A stretch of 64,000 nt of DNA from CADEDH01 sp039201605 (GCA_039201605.1 JBCCRO010000004.1:186001-250000); one strand, 5' to 3'. Numbered from the stretch's first letter, positions 35,601 to 43,988 are shown. Made by a program: numbers and translations. The notes: generated from the letters alone by a model not told the origin.

Positions 35601-38600
35601 CTCACCGACCTCCATGTCGTCGAGGGCGACAGGGCGGCCCTCGTCGAGGCGGTCGACGTGACCCAGGCGGCGGTGGCGGCCACGCCGTTGGACAGCCCAC
35701 TCCGGGCCCGGCGGCTCGACAACGCCGCCCGCCGCCTCGGCGACCTGTACGTCCTGGACGACGATCCGGCCGCCCTCGAAGGCGCCATCGATCACGCCCG
35801 CCAGGCGCTGGCCGCCGCTCCGGCCGACGACCCCTCCCGACCCGAGTACCTCGACCACCTGAGCCGTCGGCTCGGCGACCGGTTCGCCGTCGACGGCGAT
35901 GGGGCCGATCTGGACCAGTCGATCAACCTGGCCCGGGAGTTGGTCGAGGCCACCCCCGCCGACAGCACCCGCTCGGCCGAGCGGCTCGACCACCTGGTGC
36001 GTCTGCTCCTCGTCCGTCACCGGGTGACGGCCTCCCGCCATGACCTGGAGGAGGCGGCCGACGCCGCCCGCCGGGCCGTCGCCGCAACCCCGGCCGACAG
36101 CCCCCGGCTTCCCGGTCAGCTCGACCGGCTCGCCACCCGCCTCAGCGAGGTCTACGCCGTCAGCGGCCACCGCCACGTGCTCATCGAGTCGGTGGCGACC
36201 GCCCGCCGGGCGGTGGAGGCGACCGAGGTCGACGACCCGGCCCTGCCCGGCTACCTCCACCACTTGGCCCAACGCCTCGGTCGGCTCCACGCCGTCGGCG
36301 GGGAGGTCGACGTGATTGACGAGGCTGTTGCCATGTCCCGGCGGGCGGTGGCCAGCGCCGATGGCGACGCCCACGACCTCGGTGGTTACCTGAACGAGCT
36401 GGCCGAGCACCTCGCCCGCCAGTACGCCACCCGGGGCGAGCGGGCCGTGCTCGACGAGGCGGTCGACGCCGCCCGCCGATCGGTCGATGTCACCCCCGAC
36501 GACCACCCGGAGCTGGCGGCCCGGCTCCAGGCCCTGGCCAACCACCTCCGCCGCCTGTTCGCCGCCTCGGAGCACCTGCCCGACCTCGAGGGGGCGGTGG
36601 CCGCAGCCCGCCGATCGGTGGCCGCCACCGAACCCGGCAGCGATGACCTGCCCCACCGGCTCAAGGCGATGGCCAATCACCTGGCCAGCCTCTATCAGGT
36701 GAACGGCGACCGCGGCGTGCTGGAGGAGGCCGTCGCCGCCACCCGCAAGGTGGTCGACGCCCTCGACCCCGGGGACGAGGGCTACGCCCGCAACTGCGCC
36801 CGCCTGAGCCGCCGGCTCGAACGTCTCCACGCCCTGGAACCCCGACCGGAGACGGCGGCCGAAGCGGTGGCCGCCGCCCGCCGGGCGGTGGAGACCTGCG
36901 GCGAGGCGCCCGACGCCGAGCGGGCGGCCCACCTCGACGCTCTCGCCGCCGCCCTGCTGCTCGACGACCATCTCGACGACGCCGACGCCCTGCGGGAGGC
37001 CGTCGACGCCGCCCGTCAGGCCCTCGCTCTCACCCCGGCCGGCAGCGAGGAGGCCGACAGCCGCAAGGTGACCCTCAACCAGGCCCTGGCTCACCGGGCG
37101 CGCCTGGCCGACGACGACGGCACCACCCTGGAGGAGGCGATCCTGATCAACCGGGAGGTCCTCGAGACGGGCGCCGACGGTGGCGACACCGGTGAACGGG
37201 TGATCCACACCGACCGGTTGGCCACGCTGCTGGCCGAGCGCTTCCACAGCGGTCGCGAGGTCGCCGACCTCGACGAGGCCATCGAGCTGACCCGGTCCCT
37301 GCTGCCGTCGACCCCGACCGACGAGCTGACGACCGCCGCCGTGCACGATCGTCTGGCCCGGCTGCTGGCCGCCCGCCACGGCGCCGACAACGACCCGGAG
37401 ACGCTGAGCGCCTCGGTCACCTCGGCCCGGGCCGCGGTCGACACCGCCGACGAGTCCGATTCGGCTTGGCCCGACTACCTCGGCAACCTGGCCAACCGCC
37501 TGGCCCGGCTCTACACCGCCCGACCGGACGACGCCCTCCTGGTCGAGGCGGTGAGCGTGGCCCGTCAGGCCGTCACCGCCACCCCCGACGACAGTCGAGA
37601 GCTTCCCGGTCGGCTCAACAACCTGGCCAACCGACTGGCCAGCCGCTACGCCCAGTCACAGGACCGCTCCGTCCTCGACGAGGCGGTGAGCGTCGCCCGT
37701 CGCGCCGTCGAGGTCACTCCTGAGCACGATCCCGGCCTGCACAGTCGCCTCCGCAACCTGGCCAACCACCTCACCCGGGCCTACGCCGCCACCGGCGAAC
37801 GGGCGGTGCTCGAGGAGACGATCGCCTCCTTCGGCCGGGCCGCCGACCTGGTGACCGAGGACCAGACCGGGGCCATCGGCTTTCTCGACGGGATAGCGGT
37901 GAAGCTCGACCGTCTCTTCGTCGCCTCCAAGGATCAGGGTGCGGTGGAGCTCGCCGTCCGGGTCGGGGCCCGGGCGATCGCCCTCTCCGACGAACCGGCC
38001 GATCTGCTCGTCGAGCGGCACAGCGAGCAGGCGACCCGCCTGGCCCAGGCCCACGGCCTGTCGGGCCGTCGTCAGCACGCGAGGGATGCGGCAGCCGCCG
38101 CCCGGGCCGCGGTGGAGCTGTCGGCCATCGACGATCCCGAGCACAGCAATCACCTCTCGCTGCTGGCCAATCGCCTGGCCGCCCTCTACAAGGTCGACGG
38201 TGATCAGGCGACCCTCGACGAGGCGGTCACCGTGGCCCGGACCTCGGTCGAGCTGACCTCCGATGACGACGAGGAGCTCCCGAGCCGGCTCAACAACCTG
38301 GCAAACCACGTGGCGCGGCTCTGCGGCCTGACCGACGATCGACCGCTGCTCGACGAGGCGGTGTCGACGTCACGCCGGGCGGTGGATGCGACCCCGGACG
38401 ACAGCTCGGAGCTGCCCAGCCGGCTCAACAACCTGGCGAACCACCTGACCCGCCTCTACGCCGTCACCGCCGACCGGGCGGTGTTGGACGAGGCGATGGC
38501 GATCACCGACCAGGCCATCGCCGTCGCCTCCCGGGGCAACGACGACGTGCCCCAGGGGCTCACCAGCCTGGCCTCACACCTCGAGAAGCTCTCGGCCGAC

Positions 38601-38606
38601 GCCTAG
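32658..38606 (+). CDS. Giant protein of about 39 tandem 45-residue TPR-like repeats
   Basis: About 1982 residues. The N-terminal 230 residues are helical without recognisable motif. From about residue 215 to the end the chain is tandem 45-residue units, LNNLAxRLxxLY then GDxxxLDEAV then ARRAVxATPxDSPEL, two helices each. I count about 39, uninterrupted except for a roughly 70-residue Ala/Gly/Asp-rich insert after the eighth full unit. The most regular copies lie at both ends. This is the TPR-like repeat known from CHAT-, NACHT- or NB-ARC-linked actinobacterial and fungal proteins, but no such domain, signal peptide or membrane helix occurs here. TTG 32658 follows AAGGAAG; ATG 32712 is the alternative. 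TACCTT (32597) is a possible -10 box. Likely a cytoplasmic scaffold. Confidence 0.85.
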   Translation: MRAEIAGAGDDRNTTAAAMVQTIRELVAAPDAESAQRYIDLHPQLRQLEVVGLLVKRAQRAAERDRGPVAERLAAIAALLVGSPVAERQALVGDLAAVQTAFRQPRPGYAETTEAIRVIDALAGADRLTDLDPVLEPQVWDATAQVAGRLHRLTTDARFNTAAVDAARNATRTTTPGDRRLVIRNEVLASHLSEEFERTRDASLLAESVELSMQVARATAAEDPQASRRLNNLAVRLARHYEQSGDPAVLDQAVGSARAAVDNTEADSPELAGRLNNLANRLSELYSLTRDPAALDEAIATTRLAVAAARSDGPELGTMLSNLAAHLGDRHAAGGDPATLTDAIVTARRAVDVTPEDGPALADRLDTLGARLLDAYRASGNRPELDEAVMLARRSVSITTGDSPASAARHAALAERLRLVAATGVGRPALEESLNAAYAALTTTAVDSPDLVDRHDVVAATVDDLHTLIGDRSTLDAAVEAARGAVALSSADSDRHPARLDRLARHLVARAALDDDQALRREAVDATRRSVEATPADDEAARRRLADLVDRLADAYEVEPVRAWLAEAFGLVVAGTSLIGEQHADHRVALQGVADGAQVLAGIDEDRGARQRGLRRIDQVLGTVAELDEPPTAPADGTAVVGGAEAVVDGTAAPERDGPLRWLRLARRLSALAATNGYGVLHDEAVASAQAAVDASTGWTLAGGLDQLGTALERRFQAERRADDLDQLIDVRRRAVEATRSGDEMLVTRLRKQADDLTLRYAGLQQREDLDEAIALLDWLLTVAPEEAKAGTREKLAKLQAARAADFDDQGALDASIEGLRAAVAGHPDPADKARSRIALSHALTSAYEQQGDPELLAEAIATAKAAIDDGPDGAIDRPAAHHHLALRLLQEHALSGRQPPLVASIRSARAAVEGTPPRPDRTGPRGTYLNALANGLARLYAVRPEPRLLAEAVVAARLTVEATSVDAKSYSGRLSKLAARLTDLHVVEGDRAALVEAVDVTQAAVAATPLDSPLRARRLDNAARRLGDLYVLDDDPAALEGAIDHARQALAAAPADDPSRPEYLDHLSRRLGDRFAVDGDGADLDQSINLARELVEATPADSTRSAERLDHLVRLLLVRHRVTASRHDLEEAADAARRAVAATPADSPRLPGQLDRLATRLSEVYAVSGHRHVLIESVATARRAVEATEVDDPALPGYLHHLAQRLGRLHAVGGEVDVIDEAVAMSRRAVASADGDAHDLGGYLNELAEHLARQYATRGERAVLDEAVDAARRSVDVTPDDHPELAARLQALANHLRRLFAASEHLPDLEGAVAAARRSVAATEPGSDDLPHRLKAMANHLASLYQVNGDRGVLEEAVAATRKVVDALDPGDEGYARNCARLSRRLERLHALEPRPETAAEAVAAARRAVETCGEAPDAERAAHLDALAAALLLDDHLDDADALREAVDAARQALALTPAGSEEADSRKVTLNQALAHRARLADDDGTTLEEAILINREVLETGADGGDTGERVIHTDRLATLLAERFHSGREVADLDEAIELTRSLLPSTPTDELTTAAVHDRLARLLAARHGADNDPETLSASVTSARAAVDTADESDSAWPDYLGNLANRLARLYTARPDDALLVEAVSVARQAVTATPDDSRELPGRLNNLANRLASRYAQSQDRSVLDEAVSVARRAVEVTPEHDPGLHSRLRNLANHLTRAYAATGERAVLEETIASFGRAADLVTEDQTGAIGFLDGIAVKLDRLFVASKDQGAVELAVRVGARAIALSDEPADLLVERHSEQATRLAQAHGLSGRRQHARDAAAAARAAVELSAIDDPEHSNHLSLLANRLAALYKVDGDQATLDEAVTVARTSVELTSDDDEELPSRLNNLANHVARLCGLTDDRPLLDEAVSTSRRAVDATPDDSSELPSRLNNLANHLTRLYAVTADRAVLDEAMAITDQAIAVASRGNDDVPQGLTSLASHLEKLSADA

Positions 38607-38610
38607 GGGC

Positions 38611-39720
38611 TCAGCGGGGCTCGCGGGGAAGGCCGAGCACGCGCTCGCCGAGGATGTTGCGCATCACGTTCGAGGTGCCGCCCATGATCGTGTAGCCGGG
38701 GGCGTAGAGCAGACCGCGGGTCACGTCGCCGTCGAGGGTCGTTTCGGGACCGAGCACCCGGGAGGCGAACTCGGCCACCCGCCATTCGTGCTCGGTGCAG
38801 AAACACTTGGTGGCGGCGCTGAACCCCTTGGGGGCCTGCTGCAGCACCTCGCGGTAGACGAGGAGGCGACCGACCCGATAGCCGGACTCGAGGCCGGCTA
38901 TCTCCTGGCGGACCAGGGGATCGGTCTTGTCGGCCCGTTCGACGGCCAGGTCGTAGAGCGCCTTGTTCGACACGAGACGGTCGATACCACCCCGCTCGTG
39001 CTCCAGCTGGCGCATGGTCTGCTTGAAGGCGTCGCCCTCGGTGCCGACCAGGTGCTCGATCGGCACCCGCACGTCGGTGAAGTACACCTCGCAGAAGTGC
39101 CGGTTGGTGGTCATGTCCGTTATGGGCCGGACCTCGATGCCGGGCAGGTCCATGGGAACGATGATCTCGGAGATGCCCTTGTGGGGAGGGCCGTCGGCGC
39201 TGGTCCGACAGATCAGGTAGCAGTAGTCGGCGACGGCGCCGAAGCTGGTCCAGATCTTCTGACCGTTGATGACCCAGTGGTCGCCGTCGGCCACGGCGGT
39301 GGTCTTGAGCGACGCCAGGTCGGAGCCGGCGTCGGGCTCGCTCATGCCGATGCACCAGGTGGTGTCGCCGGTGAGCATGGCGGGCAGGTACTCGGCCTGC
39401 TGATCCGGGGTGCCGTAGGAGATCAGGCACGGGCCCATCTGGCGGTCGGCGAACCACATGGCGGCGATCGGGGCCCCGGCGGCGATCATCTCCTCGGCCA
39501 CGATCACCCGCTCGATGGCGGGGCGGTCATGACCGCCGTGCTCGACCGGCCACCCCATGCCGATCCACCCCTCGGCCGCCATCACCTGGGCGAACTCCTT
39601 GGAGAAGCCGTTGATCCAGCTGTCGTTGTGGCGGCCGAACCGGGCCACACCGTCGGCGGCGACCTCTCGGGCCCGCTTGCGCAGCGTCTCCAGTTCGGGG
39701 GTCAGCCGGAAGTCCAACAT
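38611..39720 (-). CDS. Acyl-CoA dehydrogenase (FadE-like)
   Basis: A 369-residue flavoprotein of the acyl-CoA dehydrogenase family. FAD and substrate blocks are CIGMSEPDAGSDLASL and WVINGQKIWTSFG. The C-terminal signature reads IMGGTSNVMRNILGERVLGLP, where the catalytic Glu of the medium-chain enzymes is Gly. A Glu in QLEHERGGIDRL, in the position used by other subfamilies, may be the base. This resembles actinobacterial FadE proteins that can work as heteromers, but only one such gene is present here. The start ATG 39720 is preceded by GAGGAG. The stop is 4 bases from that of the giant repeat gene (convergent). Confidence 0.9.
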   Translation of the reverse strand: MLDFRLTPELETLRKRAREVAADGVARFGRHNDSWINGFSKEFAQVMAAEGWIGMGWPVEHGGHDRPAIERVIVAEEMIAAGAPIAAMWFADRQMGPCLISYGTPDQQAEYLPAMLTGDTTWCIGMSEPDAGSDLASLKTTAVADGDHWVINGQKIWTSFGAVADYCYLICRTSADGPPHKGISEIIVPMDLPGIEVRPITDMTTNRHFCEVYFTDVRVPIEHLVGTEGDAFKQTMRQLEHERGGIDRLVSNKALYDLAVERADKTDPLVRQEIAGLESGYRVGRLLVYREVLQQAPKGFSAATKCFCTEHEWRVAEFASRVLGPETTLDGDVTRGLLYAPGYTIMGGTSNVMRNILGERVLGLPREPR

Positions 39721-39841
39721 GGGCGCTCCTCGTAGCGATCAGGTGGGTTGCGGCGGCCGGATCCGTCGCTCGCCGTCCGGCGTCCACTATGGCACCCCCG
39801 CCGGCCGGCCACGGAATCGATGCCGGGTCGGGCCGAACGCG

Positions 39842-39878
39842 CTGCAGGCCGCCACGGGAGAGGTTTGGCGGCCTGCAG
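39842..39878. repeat. 13-bp-arm perfect inverted repeat
   Basis: CTGCAGGCCGCCA, 11-nt loop, TGGCGGCCTGCAG. It stands 121 bases upstream of the acyl-CoA dehydrogenase start and 318 bases upstream of the glycosyltransferase start. I saw no second copy in the window. Confidence 0.6.
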
Positions 39879-40074
39879 ATGGTCCAGGATCCGAACTCCC
39901 TCAAGTCCGGCAATTCGCCTGGGCTGTGTAGCCGCCCGTAGTGCTCATACGGTGGCCTGTCTCGGACCCTAGCCCATCAAGGGCGAAGGTGCCTAAAGCC
40001 AATCTGACCAATAGATGAACGGCGTCCGACAACGGCGATTTCGATGCGTTTGTCGACGTCGGCGACCTTTCCGG

Positions 40075-40094
40075 GAGCCTCCCGAGAGAGGCTC
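40075..40094. repeat. 7-bp-arm hairpin upstream of the glycosyltransferase
   Basis: GAGCCTC-6 nt-GAGGCTC, immediately upstream of a candidate -10 box (TATGGT). An alternative pairing CCCGAG/CTCGGG exists in the same bases. Confidence 0.4.
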
Positions 40095-40195
40095 GGGGGC
40101 CGGGGTATGGTTGCGGTCCCGCCGTAGTCCGCCCAGCGACACGTGAGGTCTCCCGCCGCCGTGCTGGTTCGCTGTTCAAACCCATCGCGCCCGTC

Positions 40196-41404
40196 GTGAA
40201 AATCGTCCTGTCCGCGCCCTGGATCGATGAGGAACGCCGCGCCTCCTACCGGCTGGTGTGGGCGCTGGCCGCCGCCCTGGAGCGTCGACGGCACGAGGTG
40301 CACGTGTGCACCTCCGGCCTGGGCCGTACCCCCGACCGCGTCGTCGCCGAGTCACCGGTGCCGGTGGGGGTCACTGTGCACGAGCTGCCATCGCCGTCGG
40401 GCGACGGCTGGCGGACTCGAGGGGGCACCCGTCGCCAACGGCAGTGGTACACCGCCATCACCGACCAGGTGACGAGGTTGGGCGCCGTCGACGTGGTCCA
40501 TCACCTCGGCCCCGAACCGCTCGACAGCCTCATCGGCCTGGAACGGTCGCCCACGGCAACGGTCGTCGGTCCGATCAGCGGTGGGGAGTTCATCCCTTCG
40601 GCGCTGCGCCGGGACCGGCCGGGCCATCCCGTAGGGGTGCGTCTGCTCGACGTCGGGCGTCGGACCCTGGCCCGCCATCCCGGGATCCGGGCTGCGGTGA
40701 CGGCCGCCGACACCGTCCTGGCCACGACCGGGGAGACCGCCGCCCTGGCCCAACGGCTCGGGGCCGAGCGGGTGCTCATCGAGCCGGCGATCGTGACCGA
40801 CCACTGGCGCCAGGCCGACGCCATCGCCCCCACGATCGACGACCCGTTGCGGGCGGTCTGGCTCGGTCCTCCCCTACCCCACCGCGGTCTCGCCCTCGCT
40901 CTCGGCATCGTGGCCGAGGTCGACATCAAGGTCCCGATCCGCCTCCGGGTGGTGGGTGGCGTCCCCGCCGACGAACGGCTCGACCTGTTGCGTCGCCGCC
41001 CGGGCATGATCGAGCGGGTCGAACCCGTCCAACCCCTGGGTCGCTACGAGATCGACAAACTCCTGGCCGACTCCGACGTGCTGTTGTGGACCGCCCTGGC
41101 CGAGCCGGATGGCACCGACGTGGCCCGGGCTCTGGCCGCGGGCCTGCCGGTGGTCGCCCTCGACCACCACGTCGGCGCCGACCTCCTGGCCACCGGTGGC
41201 GGGGTGCGACTCCCGGTCGCGCCCCGGCCGGCCACGATCCGGGCCGGCGCTCGGGCGCTGGCCGAGCTCTACTACGACCGTCGCCACGCCCGAGCCCTCG
41301 GTGCCGAGGGCCGGGCCATCGCCGACGGGTTCACCGCCGCCACCTTGGCCGAGCGGCTGGAGGACGTGTACCGCCAGGCGGCGGCCGGCCGGGGGCGGCC
41401 CTAG
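40196..41404 (+). CDS. Glycosyltransferase, GT4-like
   Basis: A 402-residue GT-B-fold glycosyltransferase. The N-terminal domain starts MKIVLSAPWIDEERRASYRLV-like with HEVHVCTSG, and the C-terminal domain has LLWTALAEPDGTDVARALAAGLPVVA followed by DHHVGADLL, the E-x7-E-type donor-binding region of group-1 transferases. No membrane helix or signal peptide is evident, so it should act on the cytoplasmic face. Donor and acceptor are not predictable and no other polysaccharide gene is adjacent. The start GTG 40196 begins the Rossmann strand directly (VKIVLSAPW); there is no obvious Shine-Dalgarno. Confidence 0.85.
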   Translation: MKIVLSAPWIDEERRASYRLVWALAAALERRRHEVHVCTSGLGRTPDRVVAESPVPVGVTVHELPSPSGDGWRTRGGTRRQRQWYTAITDQVTRLGAVDVVHHLGPEPLDSLIGLERSPTATVVGPISGGEFIPSALRRDRPGHPVGVRLLDVGRRTLARHPGIRAAVTAADTVLATTGETAALAQRLGAERVLIEPAIVTDHWRQADAIAPTIDDPLRAVWLGPPLPHRGLALALGIVAEVDIKVPIRLRVVGGVPADERLDLLRRRPGMIERVEPVQPLGRYEIDKLLADSDVLLWTALAEPDGTDVARALAAGLPVVALDHHVGADLLATGGGVRLPVAPRPATIRAGARALAELYYDRRHARALGAEGRAIADGFTAATLAERLEDVYRQAAAGRGRP

Positions 41405-41447
41405 CCGGTGGCCCGTCGAACGACCGGCTGACCGGCCGACCGGCCGA

Positions 41448-41465
41448 CGGCCCACCAGTGGGCCG
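41448..41465. terminator. Hairpin between glycosyltransferase and hpf genes
   Basis: CGGCCCAC-2 nt-GTGGGCCG, 43 bases after the glycosyltransferase stop and 26 bases from the hpf stop. Likely bidirectional; no T-tract. Confidence 0.45.
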
Positions 41466-41491
41466 AGGAGCCGGATCGGGGTCTACCGACG

Positions 41492-42052
41492 TCAGCCGAC
41501 GTCGATGAGGCCCACGTCGCCGTCGTCGCGGCGGTACACCACCGCGGACTTCTCGGTCTCGCTGTTGGTGAACACGTAGAAATCGTGGTTGAGGAGATCC
41601 ATCTGGAGGGCGGCCTCCTGGGGATCCATGGCCGAGACGTCGAAGCGCTTGGTCTTCACGATGTTGTACATCGGGACCGCCTCCTCGTCGACGGCCACCA
41701 GCGAGTCCGGTACCAGGTCGGGCACGAGCTGGAGCTTCTCCCGGCTCCGGGTTCGCTTCTGGACCTTCGTCTTCAGCTTCCGCAGCTGTCGCTCGAGCTT
41801 GTCGACGGCCAGATCGACGGCGGTGAACCCGTCGGGGGCCGACACCTTGCACCGGATGTGGTGACCGTGGCCCTCCAGCGTGACCTCGCAGATCTCCTTG
41901 TCCTCGATCCGCGGGTTGTTGTGCACCCAGAAGTGCACCTCCGCCCGTTCCATCCCCGCCAGATACTTGTCGAGCTTCCCGATCTTCTCCTCGGCTTGTC
42001 GTTTGAGCGACTCCGAGACCGTGGTGTGCCGACCGCTGACGGTGATCTCCAT
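41492..42052 (-). CDS. hpf: Long-form ribosome hibernation promoting factor
   Basis: A 186-residue long HPF, which joins 70S ribosomes into inactive 100S dimers in stationary phase. Residues 1-100 form the RaiA-like domain that occupies the tRNA path (SGRHTTVSESLKRQAEEKI, LDKYL, EVTLEGHGHHIRCKV). A basic linker (KTKVQKRTRSREK) leads to the C-terminal dimerisation domain (about 128-186: IVKTKRFDVSAMDPQEAALQM split, HDFYVFTNSETEKSAVVYRR). ATG 42052 follows GGAGG by 8 bases, a near-ideal site. The gene stands alone. The sequence upstream shows no clear promoter match. Confidence 0.95.
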   Translation of the reverse strand: MEITVSGRHTTVSESLKRQAEEKIGKLDKYLAGMERAEVHFWVHNNPRIEDKEICEVTLEGHGHHIRCKVSAPDGFTAVDLAVDKLERQLRKLKTKVQKRTRSREKLQLVPDLVPDSLVAVDEEAVPMYNIVKTKRFDVSAMDPQEAALQMDLLNHDFYVFTNSETEKSAVVYRRDDGDVGLIDVG

Positions 42053-42161
42053 CGAGTGAACCTCCGGTGAGATAGGGCTTGTCCTACACACTTTAGATCG
42101 GCAAACGGGCCGCGTTTCGTGAACGGAACTTCGCCCGCCCACCAGGCCCGACAGGCGGGGC

Positions 42162-42809
42162 TCAGCCGCTGGAGCGGAGCGCGCTCCAGGTGGTGAAGGC
42201 GCCCAGGCCGAGATAGGTCGTGCCGGCGACCGTGTCCTGGCGGCGGCGGGAGGCGACCGAGCCGGTCAGGCGAGCACCCGCCCAGCCGCCGAGCAGGGCG
42301 AACAGGCCGTCGGACAGCACACCGAGGATGATGAACAGGGCGCCGAGTTGGGCCAGGTGCCAGGTCGGGTTGGCGGCGTTGGGATCGATGAACTGCGGCA
42401 CGAAGGACAGGAAGAAGATCGCCGTCTTCGGGTTGAGGACGTTCACCACCACGGCATCGAGGAAGACCCGGCCCAGGGGTCGGTGCTCCACCTCGGCGGT
42501 GTCGATCTCGGTGCCGTGACGACGTGACGCCAGCAGCGCGGATACGCCGAGCCACACCAGGTAGGCGGCACCGGCCAGCTTCACCGCGGTGAACGCCGTG
42601 GCCGAGGCGGCGAGAAGGGCCGAGAGGCCGACCATGGCGGCGGCGATGTGGACCAGGGTGCCCACGTGGATGCCGGCCACCGACACCAGACCCGCCAGTC
42701 GCCCCTGGGTGGCGCTTCTGGTCACGATGTACAGCACCGCCGGTCCGGGCAGCACCAGGAGGGCCAGCGTGGCCGCGCCGAAGGCGAGGAGGATGCTGGG
42801 GGAGATCAT
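42162..42809 (-). CDS. LysE/RhtB-family exporter
   Basis: A 215-residue protein with six hydrophobic helices. The N-terminal motif LLVLPGPAVLYIVTRSATQGR is the RhtB/LysE signature (PGP in TM1), followed by FLDAVVVNVLNPKTAIFFLSFVPQFI, the second conserved block. These exporters pump amino acids or derivatives out of the cell. The substrate is unknown. ATG 42809 is 6 nt after TAGCGT, so the mRNA is probably leaderless. The neighbouring azlCD pair, also an amino-acid exporter, is divergent, so both may handle amino-acid overflow. Confidence 0.9.
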   Translation of the reverse strand: MISPSILLAFGAATLALLVLPGPAVLYIVTRSATQGRLAGLVSVAGIHVGTLVHIAAAMVGLSALLAASATAFTAVKLAGAAYLVWLGVSALLASRRHGTEIDTAEVEHRPLGRVFLDAVVVNVLNPKTAIFFLSFVPQFIDPNAANPTWHLAQLGALFIILGVLSDGLFALLGGWAGARLTGSVASRRRQDTVAGTTYLGLGAFTTWSALRSSG

Positions 42810-42815
42810 CGGGCG

Positions 42816-42821
42816 ACGCTA
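42816..42821 (-). promoter_or_regulatory. -10 box of a probable leaderless promoter (LysE-type gene)
   Basis: TAGCGT on the minus strand, 6 nt before ATG 42809. Same hexamer and spacing as the leaderless upstream ORF at 57392. Confidence 0.45.
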
Positions 42822-42932
42822 CCAGGGGCGATGCCGCCCCCTCGCCCCTATGGCATCCGACACATCGCGCTCTCCAGATCTTCTCCAGATCAGCTCCAAG
42901 TTCGGAGGCGGTACGTCCTTCACGCTGATGCC

Positions 42933-43667
42933 ATGACCACGACCACGACACCACGCAACCTCCCGACCGCCGGGGTGAGCGTCGATCCATCCTCGCCATG
43001 GCTCGCCGGGCTGAAGGACATCACCCCCTTCGCCGCCTCGCTGGGGCCCTTCGCCCTCGCCATCGGCTCGGCGGGCGCGGCGGCCGGCCTCACCCTCGCC
43101 GAGCTGATGGCCGGTGCGGCCTTCGTGCTGGCCGGCGCCGCCCAGCTCACCAGCATCGAGCTCAACGCCGCCGGGGCCGCTCCCGTCGCCGTCCTGGCCA
43201 CGGTGGCCCTGATGAACGCCCGCTTCGCCCTGTACGGGGCCGGGCTCGGCACCTGGTTCACCGCCCTGCCGATGCGGAAGCGGCTGGCGCTGGCCTTCGC
43301 CATCGTCGACGTGAACTACCTGGTCTGCGATCAGCGCTTCGCCACCATGGCCGACACCGGCGAGCGGGTCCGCTACTACGCCGCAGCCACGCTGTCGCTG
43401 ATCGCGGTGTTCATCACCGGCCAGGTGATCGGCTACCACGTCGGGGCGGCCGTGCCCGACGGCATCGGCCTGCACCTGGCGGCACCGCTCGCCTTCGCCG
43501 GGATGCTGGTCAAGGCCCTGGCCGGCAGACCCGAGATGGTGGCGGCGACGGTGGCCGCCGGTGCCCTGCTCGTCCTCACCGGTCCCCTCGGTGGAGCGGC
43601 TCTGCTGGTCTCGGCGCTGGTGGCCATGCTTGCCGGTGCCGCCGCTCTCAACGCTCAGGAGGCGTGA
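42933..43667 (+). CDS. azlC: AzlC-family branched-chain amino-acid exporter, large subunit
   Basis: A 244-residue membrane protein with six to seven hydrophobic helices. It shows the AzlC blocks DITPFAASLGPFALAIG, FVLAGAAQLTSIELNAAGA (split) and TVALMNARFALYGAGL. With AzlD it exports branched-chain amino acids in characterised bacteria. The start ATG 42933 follows an ATG out of frame at 42928; GGAGGCGG lies about 20 bases upstream. Its stop overlaps the azlD start by one base, indicating coupled translation. Confidence 0.88.
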   Translation: MTTTTTPRNLPTAGVSVDPSSPWLAGLKDITPFAASLGPFALAIGSAGAAAGLTLAELMAGAAFVLAGAAQLTSIELNAAGAAPVAVLATVALMNARFALYGAGLGTWFTALPMRKRLALAFAIVDVNYLVCDQRFATMADTGERVRYYAAATLSLIAVFITGQVIGYHVGAAVPDGIGLHLAAPLAFAGMLVKALAGRPEMVAATVAAGALLVLTGPLGGAALLVSALVAMLAGAAALNAQEA

Positions 43668-43984
43668 TGAACCCGATCCTGCTCTTCGCCCTCGCCGGCG
43701 TCATCACCTTCGCCATCCGGGCCTCGCTGGTCGTCGCCGGTGATCGCCCCGCCCTCCAGGGGGTGGTGGCGAGCCACGCCCCCCTGGTCGCACCGGCGGT
43801 GCTGTCGGCCATCGTCGCCTCCGCCCTTCTCGTCTCCGACGAGGGCATCGGACCCGCCGACCCGGCCGCCGTCGTCGCCGTGATCGCCGGCGCGGTCGCC
43901 GTCCACCGCCAGGGCAACGCCTTCACCGCCCTGCTCGTCGGCCTGCCCGTCTACTGGGCCTGCACCGCCCTCGGCCTCGGCTGA
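43667..43984 (+). CDS. azlD: AzlD-family branched-chain amino-acid exporter, small subunit
   Basis: A 105-residue protein with four hydrophobic segments, matching AzlD (LLFALAGVITFAIRASLVVAG near the N-terminus, split here; AAVVAVIAGAVAV; FTALLVGLPVYWACTALG at the end). It is the small partner of AzlC. Start and previous stop share a base (TGATG), and AGGAGGCG lies within the end of azlC. Two possible terminator hairpins follow immediately. Confidence 0.88.
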   Translation: MNPILLFALAGVITFAIRASLVVAGDRPALQGVVASHAPLVAPAVLSAIVASALLVSDEGIGPADPAAVVAVIAGAVAVHRQGNAFTALLVGLPVYWACTALGLG

Positions 43985-43988
43985 GCGG

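Larger units (their letters stand above)
39721..40195. other. 475-base intergenic region with two perfect hairpins, no gene seen
   Basis: No open frame here has family-like sequence or a ribosome-binding site, and GC content falls in the 39900-40070 part. It contains two perfect inverted repeats (39842-39878 and 40075-40094) and a possible -10 hexamer TATGGT at 40106-40111, about 85 bases before the glycosyltransferase start. A small RNA or regulated leader is possible but not shown by the sequence. Confidence 0.5.

Noticed and set aside
33504..37379. Long minus-strand open frame of about 1290 codons opposite the repeat protein
   Set aside because: It mirrors the 45-residue repeat on the other strand; its translation is a low-complexity Gly/Val/Gln/Arg mix and the plus-strand frame has clear repeat structure and codon use.
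42053..42161. raiA-type noncoding RNA upstream of hpf
   Set aside because: The gap is only 109 bases, too short for that RNA, and no matching stem pattern was found.
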